A stretch of 64,000 bases of DNA from NCBI GenBank assembly GCA_036734025.1, contig DAIMZI010000009.1, forward strand, positions 1-64,000. Direction: 5' to 3'. Origin of the DNA: DAIMZI01 sp036734025 (GTDB taxonomy: Bacteria; Pseudomonadota; Alphaproteobacteria; Rhizobiales; Rhodomicrobiaceae). Position numbers and translations under genes: made by a program. Below, one piece after another: positions 54,828 to 63,441 of the stretch (position 1 is its first letter; each line of letters opens with the position of its first letter). The notes below the pieces were generated by a model. That model was not told where the DNA came from, did no database searches, and was given only the letters and a program-made list of their open reading frames with translations.

Positions 54828-56087
54828 TCAGAATTGCGCGGTCAGCCCGACGAAACCGCCGATCTCCTCGACTTCCTCGAACGCGATATAGGCGTCCTGC
54901 GTGCCGTCGATGATGACCTGCGGCGCTTCGGTGCGGCGGTAGCGTCCGCCAACTTCCAGCGCAACGCCCTCGCTAAGGCCAAAGCTCAGACCGCCTTCGA
55001 GATGCAAGGCCCAGACGGTTTCGTCCTTGCTGAGCTTGGCCGACGATGCCACGTCCGCCCCGCTGTTGCTGATGAAAGTGTCGCATGGCGCGGTGGGCGC
55101 GCCTTTGCAGCCGACGATGCCAAAACCGTTACTAACCCAAAGCTGATCATAGGCCCAGGCCGCGGTGGCGTCGGCTTCATGAAATTCGGCGGTCGCCTTG
55201 ACGGTGGCGAAGTAGCCGATTGGCAGGCCGACATCGGACATCGGGCCGCGCACGCTCAGGCCCAGGCCGATACCGGTGAAGTCCGATCTGATGCTGTTGT
55301 CATAGGCGAACTGGATGTTGCCGGCCTTGGGATCAAAATTGAACTTTCCTTCAGGATCGTTGTCGGTGAACCCGGAAAAGTGCTCGTCCACCTCGACGGT
55401 GCCGAGCGTGGCGAACACCATCGGCTGAAGCATGTGCTGCGCGCCGCTCGGCGCAGGCAACGGCTCATCCTTGAGGCTCCAGTCCTTCATGCTCGGGGCC
55501 GGATCGCCGCCATAGTAGAACGTCGGGCGGAAGCCGAACGCGATCTCGCGTCGATCATAGTCGTTGCGGTACTTGTAGTCGTTGATGTCGAACTGGTTGG
55601 TATCGACCCACTTGAAGGTGCGGCTGTCGTCCAGCTTTGGCGCAGGCAGCATCAGGTGAAAGCCCTTGTCGGCGTCGCCTGCCGCCTCGATCGAGCCGCT
55701 GCTGCTCACGTCCGACGAAATCACTGAGCCGCCGACGAAGAACGCGATCGAATAGTCGCCAAAGCGCTTGCCGATGAACGCCTCGCCCTCGAAGCCGGCG
55801 AAATCGTCGTCATTGTCGAAGCTCACGAACTTCGGATCGACGACTTCAACGCTGCTTTTGTCGATCTTCAGCTTGCGGAAAAAGTCGCTGCCCTCGCGAT
55901 CCAGATGGCCATAAAGCCCGCGTGCGCTCAAGCCGACGAAATATTGGTGCGGCGTCTCGTAAACGCCCTTGGCCGTCTCGTCGCCACCCAGCAGATCAGC
56001 GCTGTGCGCAAGCGGTGCGCCTGCACACAGAGCCAGCGCGCTGACGGCCCCGATCACGGACCGCGCGCGCAGTTTCCCCATCGACAC
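54828..56087 (-). CDS. Outer-membrane beta-barrel protein, unassigned
   Basis: The product is 419 aa from a GTG at 56087 with GGGGAG upstream; an ATG two codons later is also possible. The signal peptide runs to about residue 29 (AHSAD). The rest is rich in alternating strands ending at aromatic residues (QYFVGLSARGLYGHL, AFFVGGSVIS, IAFGFRPTFYYGG, VWALHLEGGLSFGL, VALEVGGRYRR). The C-terminus is GGFVGLTAQF, with the final Phe used for BAM recognition. An Asp-rich early stretch (FDNDDDFAGFEG, about 90-101) may be a loop. Not a recognised porin type. A strong terminator follows. Confidence 0.72.
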   Translation of the reverse strand: MSMGKLRARSVIGAVSALALCAGAPLAHSADLLGGDETAKGVYETPHQYFVGLSARGLYGHLDREGSDFFRKLKIDKSSVEVVDPKFVSFDNDDDFAGFEGEAFIGKRFGDYSIAFFVGGSVISSDVSSSGSIEAAGDADKGFHLMLPAPKLDDSRTFKWVDTNQFDINDYKYRNDYDRREIAFGFRPTFYYGGDPAPSMKDWSLKDEPLPAPSGAQHMLQPMVFATLGTVEVDEHFSGFTDNDPEGKFNFDPKAGNIQFAYDNSIRSDFTGIGLGLSVRGPMSDVGLPIGYFATVKATAEFHEADATAAWAYDQLWVSNGFGIVGCKGAPTAPCDTFISNSGADVASSAKLSKDETVWALHLEGGLSFGLSEGVALEVGGRYRRTEAPQVIIDGTQDAYIAFEEVEEIGGFVGLTAQF

Positions 56088-56424
56088 GTCTCAACTCCCC
56101 CATCGCAACCGCCACACTCAGGCGGAACGCAACTGCAACTCTCCAGTGTCCGCGGCGCGATCCCCATCGCAACCGCCGGTCAGGCCCAAATTCAGTAACG
56201 AATATAGGAACATAATCCGCGGTGTTCGCAATGATTATTTCGATTTTTCCGCAGGTCGGCTTCCCGATGCCGGCCGTTCAAGTCCGTTTTGCGCTGCTCG
56301 TGGCTGAAAGAACACTGCGCGTTTGTTCGCGCACGGCCATGACCGCCCAGCCATTGGGATCGCGCGCCGTGTTGCTGCGGCTTGACATGGCCGGTTTTCG
56401 CCGCCAAACCGACCGCAATGGCAA
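56088..56424. other. Intergenic region with a 16-bp direct repeat
   Basis: 337 bases between the divergent beta-barrel and phosphatase genes. CCCCATCGCAACCGCC occurs twice, at 56098-56113 (partly; it begins within the barrel's leader) and 56162-56177, 65 bases apart. The region from about 56185 to 56250 is AT-rich and may hold promoters. No gene is supported. Confidence 0.5.
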
Positions 56425-56994
56425 ATGCGGGAGGCACGCAATATCGTGCAGTCGAGGTCGCCGGAAATCATACATGTGTGCCCGCTCGATGCGCTCGGGC
56501 GATCGGCTGATCATGCGCGCGTGGCGCATATGGTCACGCTGGTCAACGCCGAGGCCATGCGCGATCTGCAAACGCCCGCCCATGTGCCAACGGAGCGCCA
56601 TCTCCGGCTGGTGATGAACGACATTGCCGAGCCGCGCGACGGGCTGATCCCGCCCAGCGCGAGCCATGTCGAGGCGCTTGTCGATTTTGCCATGACGTGG
56701 GATCGCGCCGCGCCGATACTGGTTCATTGTCTCGCCGGTGTCAGCCGCTCCACAGCCGCGACCTTGATCATGCTTTGCGTGCTCAACCCGAACACGCCCG
56801 AACAAAAGATCGCCCGCGTGCTGCAGGACGCATCGCCCACGGCCCGGCCAAACCGCATGCTGGTCGCCATCGCCGACAATGTCTTGAGGCGTGAAGGCCG
56901 CCTGCTGAGCGCATCAGAAGCCATGTCGCATGCCGCGCTGCTGGAAGCCGCACGGCCTTTCAGCGTGCCGGCGCGGATAGACCAGGCGGACTGA
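56425..56994 (+). CDS. Dual-specificity/tyrosine-phosphatase-like protein
   Basis: The product is 189 aa. The active-site loop C-x5-R-S is CLAGVSRS (102-109) after ILVH, with MNDIAEPRDGLIPPS (about 64-78) where a general-acid aspartate would be. The rest is a compact cysteine-phosphatase fold. Such small bacterial proteins are annotated as tyrosine phosphatases or protein phosphatases of unknown target. The N-terminus is uncertain: the ATG at 56425 has GAGG just after, not before, it, and no better start is seen. Convergent with the hydrolase gene, 27 bases apart. Confidence 0.8.
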   Translation: MREARNIVQSRSPEIIHVCPLDALGRSADHARVAHMVTLVNAEAMRDLQTPAHVPTERHLRLVMNDIAEPRDGLIPPSASHVEALVDFAMTWDRAAPILVHCLAGVSRSTAATLIMLCVLNPNTPEQKIARVLQDASPTARPNRMLVAIADNVLRREGRLLSASEAMSHAALLEAARPFSVPARIDQAD

Positions 56995-57021
56995 GCGAAA
57001 GGCCGGAGGGTCAACGCGCGC

Positions 57022-57774
57022 TCACGCGACCGATTTCAGGAACTCGATCACCCCGCCTTTGTGTACCGGATCGCCGACGGACCTCATGTGATCGCGGCCG
57101 GGAATGTCGAGCACCGAGGCTGTGGGAATGAGCGCGGCGAGCTCGCGCGCCGAACCGGCCACCACATCCTGCGTGCCCACCGCGACCAGCACCGGGATCC
57201 TCAGCGCCCCGATTTCGGCCGCTGCGATCGGCTGGCGCGAGGAGCGGATGCACGCGGCAAGGGCGCGCCGGTCGCTGCCGGTCTGATCGGCGAACAGGCG
57301 AAAGCTGCGCGCGGCATCGCTCTTGACGTCCTCGGGCCGCTCCGCCTCCAGCGCCGCCGCGATGGGTCCGGCGCCGCCGACGCCATGAACAAGATTGATG
57401 CCCATGCCCGACAGCACCAGGCTGCGCACGCGCGGCTCGTGGCGCATGGCCAGGAATGCGCCGATGCGCGCGCCCATCGAATAGCCGATCACATGCGCCG
57501 CTTGCAGCCCCAGATGATCGAGCAGCCGACGTGCATCTTCAGCCATCAGCGGCGCGCCATAATCCTCCGGCGCATAAAGCTTGGCGCTGCGTCCATGGCC
57601 GCGATTGTCGAATGCAATGGTGCGAAAGCCTGCGTCCTTCAGCGCGCCGATCCAGCTCGTGCCGGCCCAGTTCGTCGCGACATTCGAGGCAAATCCGTGG
57701 ATTAGAAGCACAGGCTCGCCGTCGCCCTCATCAATGAACGCTATATCGACCCCGTCGGAACTGAAATGCTGCAT
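57022..57774 (-). CDS. Alpha/beta-hydrolase
   Basis: The product is 250 aa from the ATG at 57774 (MQHFSSDGVDIAFIDEG). The open frame upstream to 58044 is not coding-like and overlaps the zf-CHCC gene. Features: PVLLIHGFASN (oxyanion, about 21-31), FDNRGHGRS (about 55-63), nucleophile GYSMG (serine 99), VAVGTQDVVAG with the acid (about 205-215), and PGRDHMRSVGD with the histidine (about 228-238). No signal peptide, so cytosolic. The family includes esterases, C-C hydrolases and haloperoxidase-like enzymes; the substrate is unknown. Confidence 0.83.
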   Translation of the reverse strand: MQHFSSDGVDIAFIDEGDGEPVLLIHGFASNVATNWAGTSWIGALKDAGFRTIAFDNRGHGRSAKLYAPEDYGAPLMAEDARRLLDHLGLQAAHVIGYSMGARIGAFLAMRHEPRVRSLVLSGMGINLVHGVGGAGPIAAALEAERPEDVKSDAARSFRLFADQTGSDRRALAACIRSSRQPIAAAEIGALRIPVLVAVGTQDVVAGSARELAALIPTASVLDIPGRDHMRSVGDPVHKGGVIEFLKSVA

Positions 57775-57931
57775 AGGCTGCCGTCCTTGCTCTTGCCGCG
57801 CGGCTTGCCGGTTGTGCACGCCGCCGCTTTGGCCTATCACCACCAACACGCAAGCGCAATTCGCCCGCCTGCCTGCCGTCATCGCCGGCACGGCGGCGCA
57901 AATCACCCGGCGGCCCGAAAAGGGGATGAAC

Positions 57932-58162
57932 ATGGCTGGCAGCGTTCCCAGATTCTGCAACGATATCGGGGTGGAGAAGATCCATATCGGCACCAAGGAA
58001 TTCGAGTGCATCGGCGCGCGCGCGCCCCAGGACCATCCGCACATCTACCTCGACATGGGGGCGCGCAACCAGATCATCTGCCCTTATTGCTCCACCCTGT
58101 TCATCTATGACGCCAATCTGAGTGCGGATCAGAGCGACCCGCCCTTTTGCAGCGCGGGTTGA
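57932..58162 (+). CDS. zf-CHCC zinc-finger protein
   Basis: The product is 76 aa from the ATG at 57932, preceded by AAAAGGGG at a good distance; an ATG at 57926 is too close to it. The zf-CHCC pattern is FECIGARAPQDHPHIYLDMG (about 23-42) then ICPYCSTLFIYD (about 47-58), with Cys, His, Cys, Cys as zinc ligands. The family is related to the NDUFS6 subunit of mitochondrial complex I and is a small free-standing protein in alphaproteobacteria. A role in complex I assembly is inferred from family. It precedes the monooxygenase gene by 26 bases on the same strand. Confidence 0.87.
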   Translation: MAGSVPRFCNDIGVEKIHIGTKEFECIGARAPQDHPHIYLDMGARNQIICPYCSTLFIYDANLSADQSDPPFCSAG

Positions 58163-58188
58163 ACTGAGCGGGCGCATGGAGTGAGGCA

Positions 58189-59370
58189 ATGTTCGGCGAC
58201 ACCAGGCGACGCATGATCGTCGTGGGCGGCGGCATCGGGGGCTTGAGCGCCGCGCTGGCGCTGGCCGGTAACGGTCTGGCGTGTTGCGTGCTCGAGCAGG
58301 CCGACGATTTCGCCAGTATAGGCGCGGGCATCCAGCTCGGGCCTAATGCCGTGCACATTCTGCGCGAACTGGGCGTCGCCGATCGGCTGGCGGATGCGGT
58401 GGCCGCCCCCCAGGGCATTCACATCTTCGATGCGCTGAGCGGTGACAGTCTGACAAGCATTCCCCTGGGTGCGGAGGCCGAGTTGCGCTATGGCGCGCCA
58501 TATTGGGTGGTCCACCGGGCTGATCTGCAAGCCGCGCTGCTTGGCAGCGTCAGTGAATGCGACACGATCACCATCAAGACCGGGTTTCGTCTTGACCGGA
58601 TCGACACCGAAGACGGAAATATCCGCGCTGTCTCGCAGGGCGGCGAGAGCGTTACCGGCGGCGCGCTGATCGGCGCGGATGGACTGTGGTCGCGGGTGCG
58701 GGCCGAGATTGCGCCGGGCGTCGCCCCGTCATATGCCGGCAAGACTGCATGGCGCGCAGTCGTGCCCGCCGATGCGGCGCCGCCCGTGTTTCATCACGAC
58801 GCGATCGGCCTCTGGCTCTCGCCGGGCGCGCATCTGGTCCACTATCCGGTCGCCGGCGGCGCACAGATCAATCTCGTGCTGGTGATCGCGGAACCGGCAC
58901 CGGAATCCGACGCGCAAGCCGAACTGCGCCCCGATATCCCGAGCCATCTGACCGGATGGCCGGCGGTCATCATCGAATTTCTCGCCGCGCATCACGGCTG
59001 GACGCGCTGGCCGCTTTATCGCATGGCGCCGCTGCCGCGCTGGTCGCGCAAGCGCATTGGGCTACTGGGTGATGCCGCCCATCCGTTGTTGCCGTTCCTG
59101 GCTTCGGGCGGCGCGATGGCGATAGAGGATGCAGCGATGCTGGCCAGCACGATGGCGGCGTCGCGCGGCGATACGCAATCAGCCTTCGCCGGCTACGAGA
59201 AAGCGCGCAAGCTTCGCGCGACGAAGGTGCAGCGGCGCTCGGAATGGATGGGCCGCGTCTATCACATGGGCGGGCTGATGCGCTGGACCCGCAATCAGGT
59301 GATCCTGACGCGCGCTCCCGAGCAGCATCTGCGCCGCAATGACTGGCTTTACGGATATCGCGCGGTGTGA
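58189..59370 (+). CDS. FAD-dependent monooxygenase (salicylate-hydroxylase-like)
   Basis: The product is 393 aa of the class A flavoprotein monooxygenases. The FAD Rossmann motif MIVVGGGIGGLSAALAL is at 9-25. The DG motif region GADGLWSRVR (about 162-171) and the GD motif GLLGDAAHPLLPFLASGG (about 294-311) are intact. Such enzymes hydroxylate aromatic rings with NAD(P)H and O2; salicylate and 3-hydroxybenzoate hydroxylases are close in layout. No ring-cleavage or transport genes lie nearby, so the substrate is unknown. GAGG is directly before the ATG. The zf-CHCC gene upstream may share its transcript. Confidence 0.88.
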   Translation: MFGDTRRRMIVVGGGIGGLSAALALAGNGLACCVLEQADDFASIGAGIQLGPNAVHILRELGVADRLADAVAAPQGIHIFDALSGDSLTSIPLGAEAELRYGAPYWVVHRADLQAALLGSVSECDTITIKTGFRLDRIDTEDGNIRAVSQGGESVTGGALIGADGLWSRVRAEIAPGVAPSYAGKTAWRAVVPADAAPPVFHHDAIGLWLSPGAHLVHYPVAGGAQINLVLVIAEPAPESDAQAELRPDIPSHLTGWPAVIIEFLAAHHGWTRWPLYRMAPLPRWSRKRIGLLGDAAHPLLPFLASGGAMAIEDAAMLASTMAASRGDTQSAFAGYEKARKLRATKVQRRSEWMGRVYHMGGLMRWTRNQVILTRAPEQHLRRNDWLYGYRAV

Positions 59371-59375
59371 TGGTT

Positions 59376-60053
59376 TCAGCGTGCCGGAAGGGCCGCCGCG
59401 TCGCGGACGCCGAAATCGCTGGCCGACAGGATCTCGGTGGATTGCGCCATCACCTCGAAAGTCGGTTCGGGCTGGAGCAGGGCATTTTCGGGATAGCCGT
59501 TGCCGCTGAAGGCAAGCCGCACGTCACGCTCGGGCGATGGACCGCCCCCTGTCCTGATGATCAGATCGCGCCAGCCCGCTGTGGTTCCCGGTCCGACGCG
59601 GATCGGCGCACGGACGCTGACGGTGCGCGAAACAGGCTTGTAGCCGCGATCGCTGGACTGGAAAACGGCGAATGAACATCCGGTTGGTGAGCACCAGTCA
59701 TCGCCGGCGAACAGCACCAGGGCCTCGATGCGCCCGTCGCCCGTGAGATCGGCGCCGGCGATGCGGACCGGCCCGTCGCCGCGGTTCAGGGTGATGCGAA
59801 ATCGCCCGATTGCCTTGGCCAGTTCGGCTTCATCGACAGGACCGGTCAGGACTTCAGCCGCCGCACCCTGATCAGCAGATGACGTGATCGGCACCAGCGC
59901 TACAGGCTGCCCGGGACGCGGGCCTTGCGTGTCGCTGGTCGAGCCGGTGCAGGCTGCCTGAGCGCCCAGAGCGCAGGCGCACAGCACGCACAAGACAGCG
60001 CGCAAAAGGCCGGCTGCGGCGCCACGAGGCATGACCTGAGAATATTGCGTCAT
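59376..60053 (-). CDS. Exported protein or lipoprotein of unknown function
   Basis: The product is 225 aa from the ATG at 60053; an ATG at 60032 also works. The N-terminus has a hydrophobic segment with ACALGAQAACTGS around residue 35, either a signal-peptidase site or a weak lipobox. A Pro/Ser-rich link is followed by a beta-rich domain: DLTGDGRIEALVLFAGDDWCSPTGCSFAVFQ (in parts, about 102-135) with two cysteines, then GWRDLIIRTGGGPSPERDVRL. D-x-T-G-D-G-R looks like an integrin/FG-GAP-type Ca-binding loop. I do not recognise the family. It faces the FAD monooxygenase gene tail to tail, 5 bases apart. Confidence 0.72.
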   Translation of the reverse strand: MTQYSQVMPRGAAAGLLRAVLCVLCACALGAQAACTGSTSDTQGPRPGQPVALVPITSSADQGAAAEVLTGPVDEAELAKAIGRFRITLNRGDGPVRIAGADLTGDGRIEALVLFAGDDWCSPTGCSFAVFQSSDRGYKPVSRTVSVRAPIRVGPGTTAGWRDLIIRTGGGPSPERDVRLAFSGNGYPENALLQPEPTFEVMAQSTEILSASDFGVRDAAALPAR

Positions 60054-60185
60054 CAAGGACGATCTCCGTTGCAGGGCACCGGGCAAACCGGAATCCACGC
60101 AAATTCAGGCATCAAGCAATCAGACCTTGATACAGACCTTAGTTAAAACGCTAGCACGATTCGGATGTTAATCCGGGTTTGTGAC

Positions 60186-62108
60186 CTAAATCCGTTTTGA
60201 ACCCTCCTTGTCCGTGGCGAACCACCTTTGCCAGAATTTGCGCCGCTTGCGGGGCTGCGATGGCGTCTCGTCCTTTTCATTGACGTCCGGGTTCGCGAAC
60301 GGCTCATCCTCATCGAAAAGTCCGGCCCGCTCCATTGCATCGGACAGCCGGGAACGCAGCGACGGGCGTGGCGGCTGCTCATCCGCGTCATGATCATAGA
60401 TGCCCGCGCGAGAGCCCAGCAGCGGCGCGAGGATCTGCTGCGACTTGCCCTGCGGGCTGGCCGGGCCGCCTGCGTCATCATCAAGATCTTCCGGCTCGGG
60501 CGCAGGTTCGCTGCGGGCTTGAGTGCCCGTGTCTGCCTCGGGTTTGCCGCCGGGCTTGCGCGCCGAGGAGAAGCGTCCGTTGCCGAACACGGTGCGCAAA
60601 CGCTCGATGGCGCGTTCTGCGGCATCTTCGTGCGCCGCCGACCCGGCGGCGGTATCGCGCGCGCGTTCGTCCGCCTGCGTGGCGGGCTCGGGTAAAGGAT
60701 CGGCGGGTGCGGCCGCATCGTCTGCCGGATACGCCTGTCCGTTCTTGCGCTCAGGCGGCGTCTCCGGCTCATCCGGCTTTGAGCGCGCGCCAAATGGCCA
60801 TTGCCAGGCGCGACGACGCTTTTCCGCCCGATGATAGCTGGCATCAGCGCCTTGCTCCTTTTCCGGCGCAGGCAGGAACAGCCGTCGCATCGGGCCTGTA
60901 AGGCGGCGCGATCCGTCGGGCATGGGTTCAGGGTCCGTCAGACGGTCGCGCAATCGCTCCAGCGCGCCGATGATGATCCCCAGCACATGCACCAGCTTCA
61001 GCCGCGCACCCCGACGCAACCGCGCCGAATGCAGCCGCATTTGCTCGGAATGGCGCTGAAGCTCAAGGCGGGCAATGAACTGGCGTCCGCGCTCGGATAA
61101 TTCGGGCGCATGTTTGAGGAGCGTTTCATATCTGCTGCGCAGCGCATGGGCCTTGGCCAGAAAATCATAATGCCAGCCGAGGTCGCTTGCCTTGGCGCGC
61201 GCGCGCTCGGCGGCCTGGCGGGTCCGCTCGCCGGCGTCGCGCGCCAGACCGGCGGCACGGTCGAGCCCTTCGGCCAGCCGTCCCGGCATGCTGGTGCGGG
61301 CGCGCTGCAATTCGTTAAAGGCCTGTTTGAGCGTTTGCGACCGGCGAACCGTGGCAGCCACCTGCCGGAGATGATCCATAAAGCGCGCGAATGCGTCCTC
61401 GAGCGCGCGCCACTGGCGCGGGATCGCACGCACCAGACTGATGGGCATGGCCGCCAGGTCACGCAGGCTGGGGAGTTTTTCACGCTCGCGCTCATCCTCG
61501 ATCTGCGCCTGCACGCCGCTGATGAATGTTTCCATATCCTCGCGGCACAAAGCGAGCCGCACCGAAATCGGATCGTCTTCTCCAGGGCGGCGAACCGCAA
61601 ACAACAGCCGCGCCGCCTCCTCGCAGAATTCGCCGTAGGAGCCGGGCTCGGCAAAGGCTTCACCCAGCGAGGCCGGATCGTCGATCAGCAGCACATCAGC
61701 AGAGGCCCAGATATCGCGGCGCAGGTCGAGGATTTCGCTCAGCGGCGGACAGTCGTCGCGTTTCAGACGTTCTGCCAGCTCGGCGCGCAGGGCGCTGACA
61801 TCGTCGAAATAATCGCCGTGATCCTGCAGACGCTGGAGCAGTGCGAGGGTGCGTTCGCGGATTATGGTGGCGGGATCGGAGTCCTCTGCGATCGCAAGCG
61901 CGGTTGCATTGGGTCCCGGCACGACCTGGGCGGCGCGGATGTCGGCGAACACTTCGGGGGCTTCGCGAACCCGCATCCAGCCCTGATTCGCCAGCGAAAG
62001 CCGGGCGCGCTGCTTGTGATGGACGTAAAGCCTGTGCCCCCACCACGAGCCGACGCTTACCGCCACCCACAGGACAATGACTGCGATGAATGAATAGACC
62101 TGGCTCAT
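60186..62108 (-). CDS. Membrane-anchored helical protein with a long disordered tail, unknown
   Basis: I do not recognise it. The product is 640 aa from the ATG at 62108. Residues 4-24 are a single membrane helix (FIAVIVLWVAVSVG), then basic HHKQRAR, so the rest is probably cytoplasmic. Residues 40-395 are a long helical region with mixed-charge, Arg-rich coiled-coil segments, for example ARDAGERTRQAAERARAKA (about 289-307). A second weakly hydrophobic stretch, LVHVLGIIIGALERL, lies at about 372-386. Residues 415-640 are disordered-looking: Pro/Glu/Asp/Ala-rich with short basic islands (EKRRRAW at about 429, PRKRRKFWQRWF near the end). The gene is divergent from the phasin-like gene, sharing 309 bases of regulatory DNA. 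Confidence 0.75.
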   Translation of the reverse strand: MSQVYSFIAVIVLWVAVSVGSWWGHRLYVHHKQRARLSLANQGWMRVREAPEVFADIRAAQVVPGPNATALAIAEDSDPATIIRERTLALLQRLQDHGDYFDDVSALRAELAERLKRDDCPPLSEILDLRRDIWASADVLLIDDPASLGEAFAEPGSYGEFCEEAARLLFAVRRPGEDDPISVRLALCREDMETFISGVQAQIEDEREREKLPSLRDLAAMPISLVRAIPRQWRALEDAFARFMDHLRQVAATVRRSQTLKQAFNELQRARTSMPGRLAEGLDRAAGLARDAGERTRQAAERARAKASDLGWHYDFLAKAHALRSRYETLLKHAPELSERGRQFIARLELQRHSEQMRLHSARLRRGARLKLVHVLGIIIGALERLRDRLTDPEPMPDGSRRLTGPMRRLFLPAPEKEQGADASYHRAEKRRRAWQWPFGARSKPDEPETPPERKNGQAYPADDAAAPADPLPEPATQADERARDTAAGSAAHEDAAERAIERLRTVFGNGRFSSARKPGGKPEADTGTQARSEPAPEPEDLDDDAGGPASPQGKSQQILAPLLGSRAGIYDHDADEQPPRPSLRSRLSDAMERAGLFDEDEPFANPDVNEKDETPSQPRKRRKFWQRWFATDKEGSKRI

Positions 62109-62417
62109 CTGCCCTCGGTTTTCGCCAATCTCGGTGCACCGACACCTAGCGCCGGCATGCGACACGATTTTAACTTTGGCGTAATCATGACATCGCTGGC
62201 TGAACCGGGCAAATCCGTCGCGCGGGCGGCATCATGGGTTACCTGATTTTTTGCGGATAAGTAGATAACCTTGCGCATGGACGCGTTTTGGCTGCAAAAC
62301 CCCGGCATTATACAAAAAACGTTCAGGTTTTGCCCAATGATATGGCACTGTCGGACTGTACGAAGAGAGTGCGCGTGAGTTTAAGAGGTGGATCACAAGG
62401 CTCTGGGGAGCAACAAA
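62109..62417. promoter_or_regulatory. Divergent promoter region with a spaced inverted repeat
   Basis: 309 bases between the membrane-anchored protein (minus) and the phasin-like gene (plus). GCAAAACC (62294-62301) and GGTTTTGC (62326-62333) are exact inverted copies with a 24-base AT-rich spacer containing ATTATACAAAAAAC. They could be paired half-sites for a regulator or a stem in the leader. GGGGAG precedes the phasin-like ATG by 7 bases. No gene is seen. Confidence 0.5.
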
Positions 62418-63275
62418 ATGAGCGATTGGGACAAGGACAATCCCGGCTTTGACATGTTCAAGCATCTGCATGACATCAGTCGGAACAATCTGACATATCT
62501 ATCCGGGGTATTTCCTCCGCTGGCATCCTCGCTGGCCGAGTGGAACCTCGAGATGCTGAGGTTCAGCACCAGGCGCGCGATGGAATATCGCGAATTGTCC
62601 GATCGGCTCTCCCGCTGCCGCACGCCCAATGAAATGTGGGCCGAGCAACTTCGCTTCTTTGAACAATTGCAGAGCGAATATTCCACCGAGATGGGGCGGC
62701 TGCTGGCGCTGTTGAACGGTGTCGCCCAGAACGCTGCGACCGGGCCGGCCCAGGGCGCGGCCGATCCGGTGGGAGAAGCGGCAAGAGCCGCGCAGGCTGC
62801 CGTCGACACGATGGCCGGACAGGCGCGAGAGACGATGGCCGCGGCTGCCGACATGGCGGCGAAAAGCATGGCTGCGATGGGCGCCGCACAGGCGGCCACC
62901 CATGCACACGCCGCCGCGGAGCAAGGCCACGAGGCCCCGCCCGAGCCCCATGCCGCCGATACGCCGCCTGCGGGCCCTGAGGAAAAGCCCGCTTTTTCTC
63001 CGGCCTCAACCAGTGATGCCGATGATGGTGATATGCCAGATGATGGCGGCGATCCCGATGCCTCAATGGTTTCAGAGCCCTCACCGGCGGATGACGAGGA
63101 GGACGGCGATGCGATTTCGGACGAAACCCATGTGGCTGTCGGCGCGATCGTTTCGGAAGATGTCACCTACGACAGCGAGGATGACGGGGCCGACAACAAC
63201 GACAGCGAGGACGATCAGGACGAGGACTCCTCGGTATCCGGCAAGGCTGATGACCCACACACCGATCGCAATTGA
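62418..63275 (+). CDS. Phasin-like protein with a strongly acidic tail
   Basis: The product is 285 aa. Residues about 10-100 are the phasin-type helical part (FDMFKHLHDI, LEMLRFSTRRAMEYRELSDRLSRC in parts, MWAEQLRFFEQLQSEYSTEM), like proteins that coat PHA granules. Residues about 105-170 are Ala/Met-rich with short helical repeats (AARAAQAAVDTMAGQA, AAADMAAKSMAAM), typical of phasins. After about 185 comes a low-complexity acidic tail with long Asp/Glu runs (DDEEDGD, SEDDGADNNDSEDDQDEDSS) and almost no basic residues; no such tail is standard. A rho-independent terminator follows. PHA-granule or membrane-granule attachment is inferred. Confidence 0.75.
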   Translation: MSDWDKDNPGFDMFKHLHDISRNNLTYLSGVFPPLASSLAEWNLEMLRFSTRRAMEYRELSDRLSRCRTPNEMWAEQLRFFEQLQSEYSTEMGRLLALLNGVAQNAATGPAQGAADPVGEAARAAQAAVDTMAGQARETMAAAADMAAKSMAAMGAAQAATHAHAAAEQGHEAPPEPHAADTPPAGPEEKPAFSPASTSDADDGDMPDDGGDPDASMVSEPSPADDEEDGDAISDETHVAVGAIVSEDVTYDSEDDGADNNDSEDDQDEDSSVSGKADDPHTDRN

Positions 63276-63338
63276 GCAAACAGCGAGTGCAAACAGTGAA
63301 TGACTGAGGTGTGATTGAGTATGCAGCCAGCCACCGGT

Positions 63339-63363
63339 GAGGATCGCTGATCCTCTCTTTTTG
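63339..63363 (+). terminator. Rho-independent terminator
   Basis: GAGGATC (63339-63345), loop GCT, GATCCTC (63349-63355), then TCTTTTTG. It ends the phasin-like gene's transcript 64 bases after its stop and separates it from the next phasin gene. Confidence 0.85.
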
Positions 63364-63441
63364 TCTCAGCAGCCCTGGCGGCATGCATCAGACACATGAA
63401 GCCGCCATTACCAGACCAACCAGGACCCAAAGGAGCCATCC

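Noticed and set aside
54732..55727. 331-aa plus-strand open frame over the beta-barrel gene
   Set aside because: It begins inside a strong terminator hairpin, and the minus frame has a signal peptide and barrel strands.
57775..58044. N-terminal extension of the alpha/beta-hydrolase at 57022
   Set aside because: It would overlap the zf-CHCC gene and lacks domain sequence; the family start is at MQHFSSDG.
61110..62093. 327-aa plus-strand open frame opposite the 640-aa unknown protein
   Set aside because: Both frames lack known domains, but the minus frame is twice as long, has a clean membrane helix and continuous coiled-coil character.
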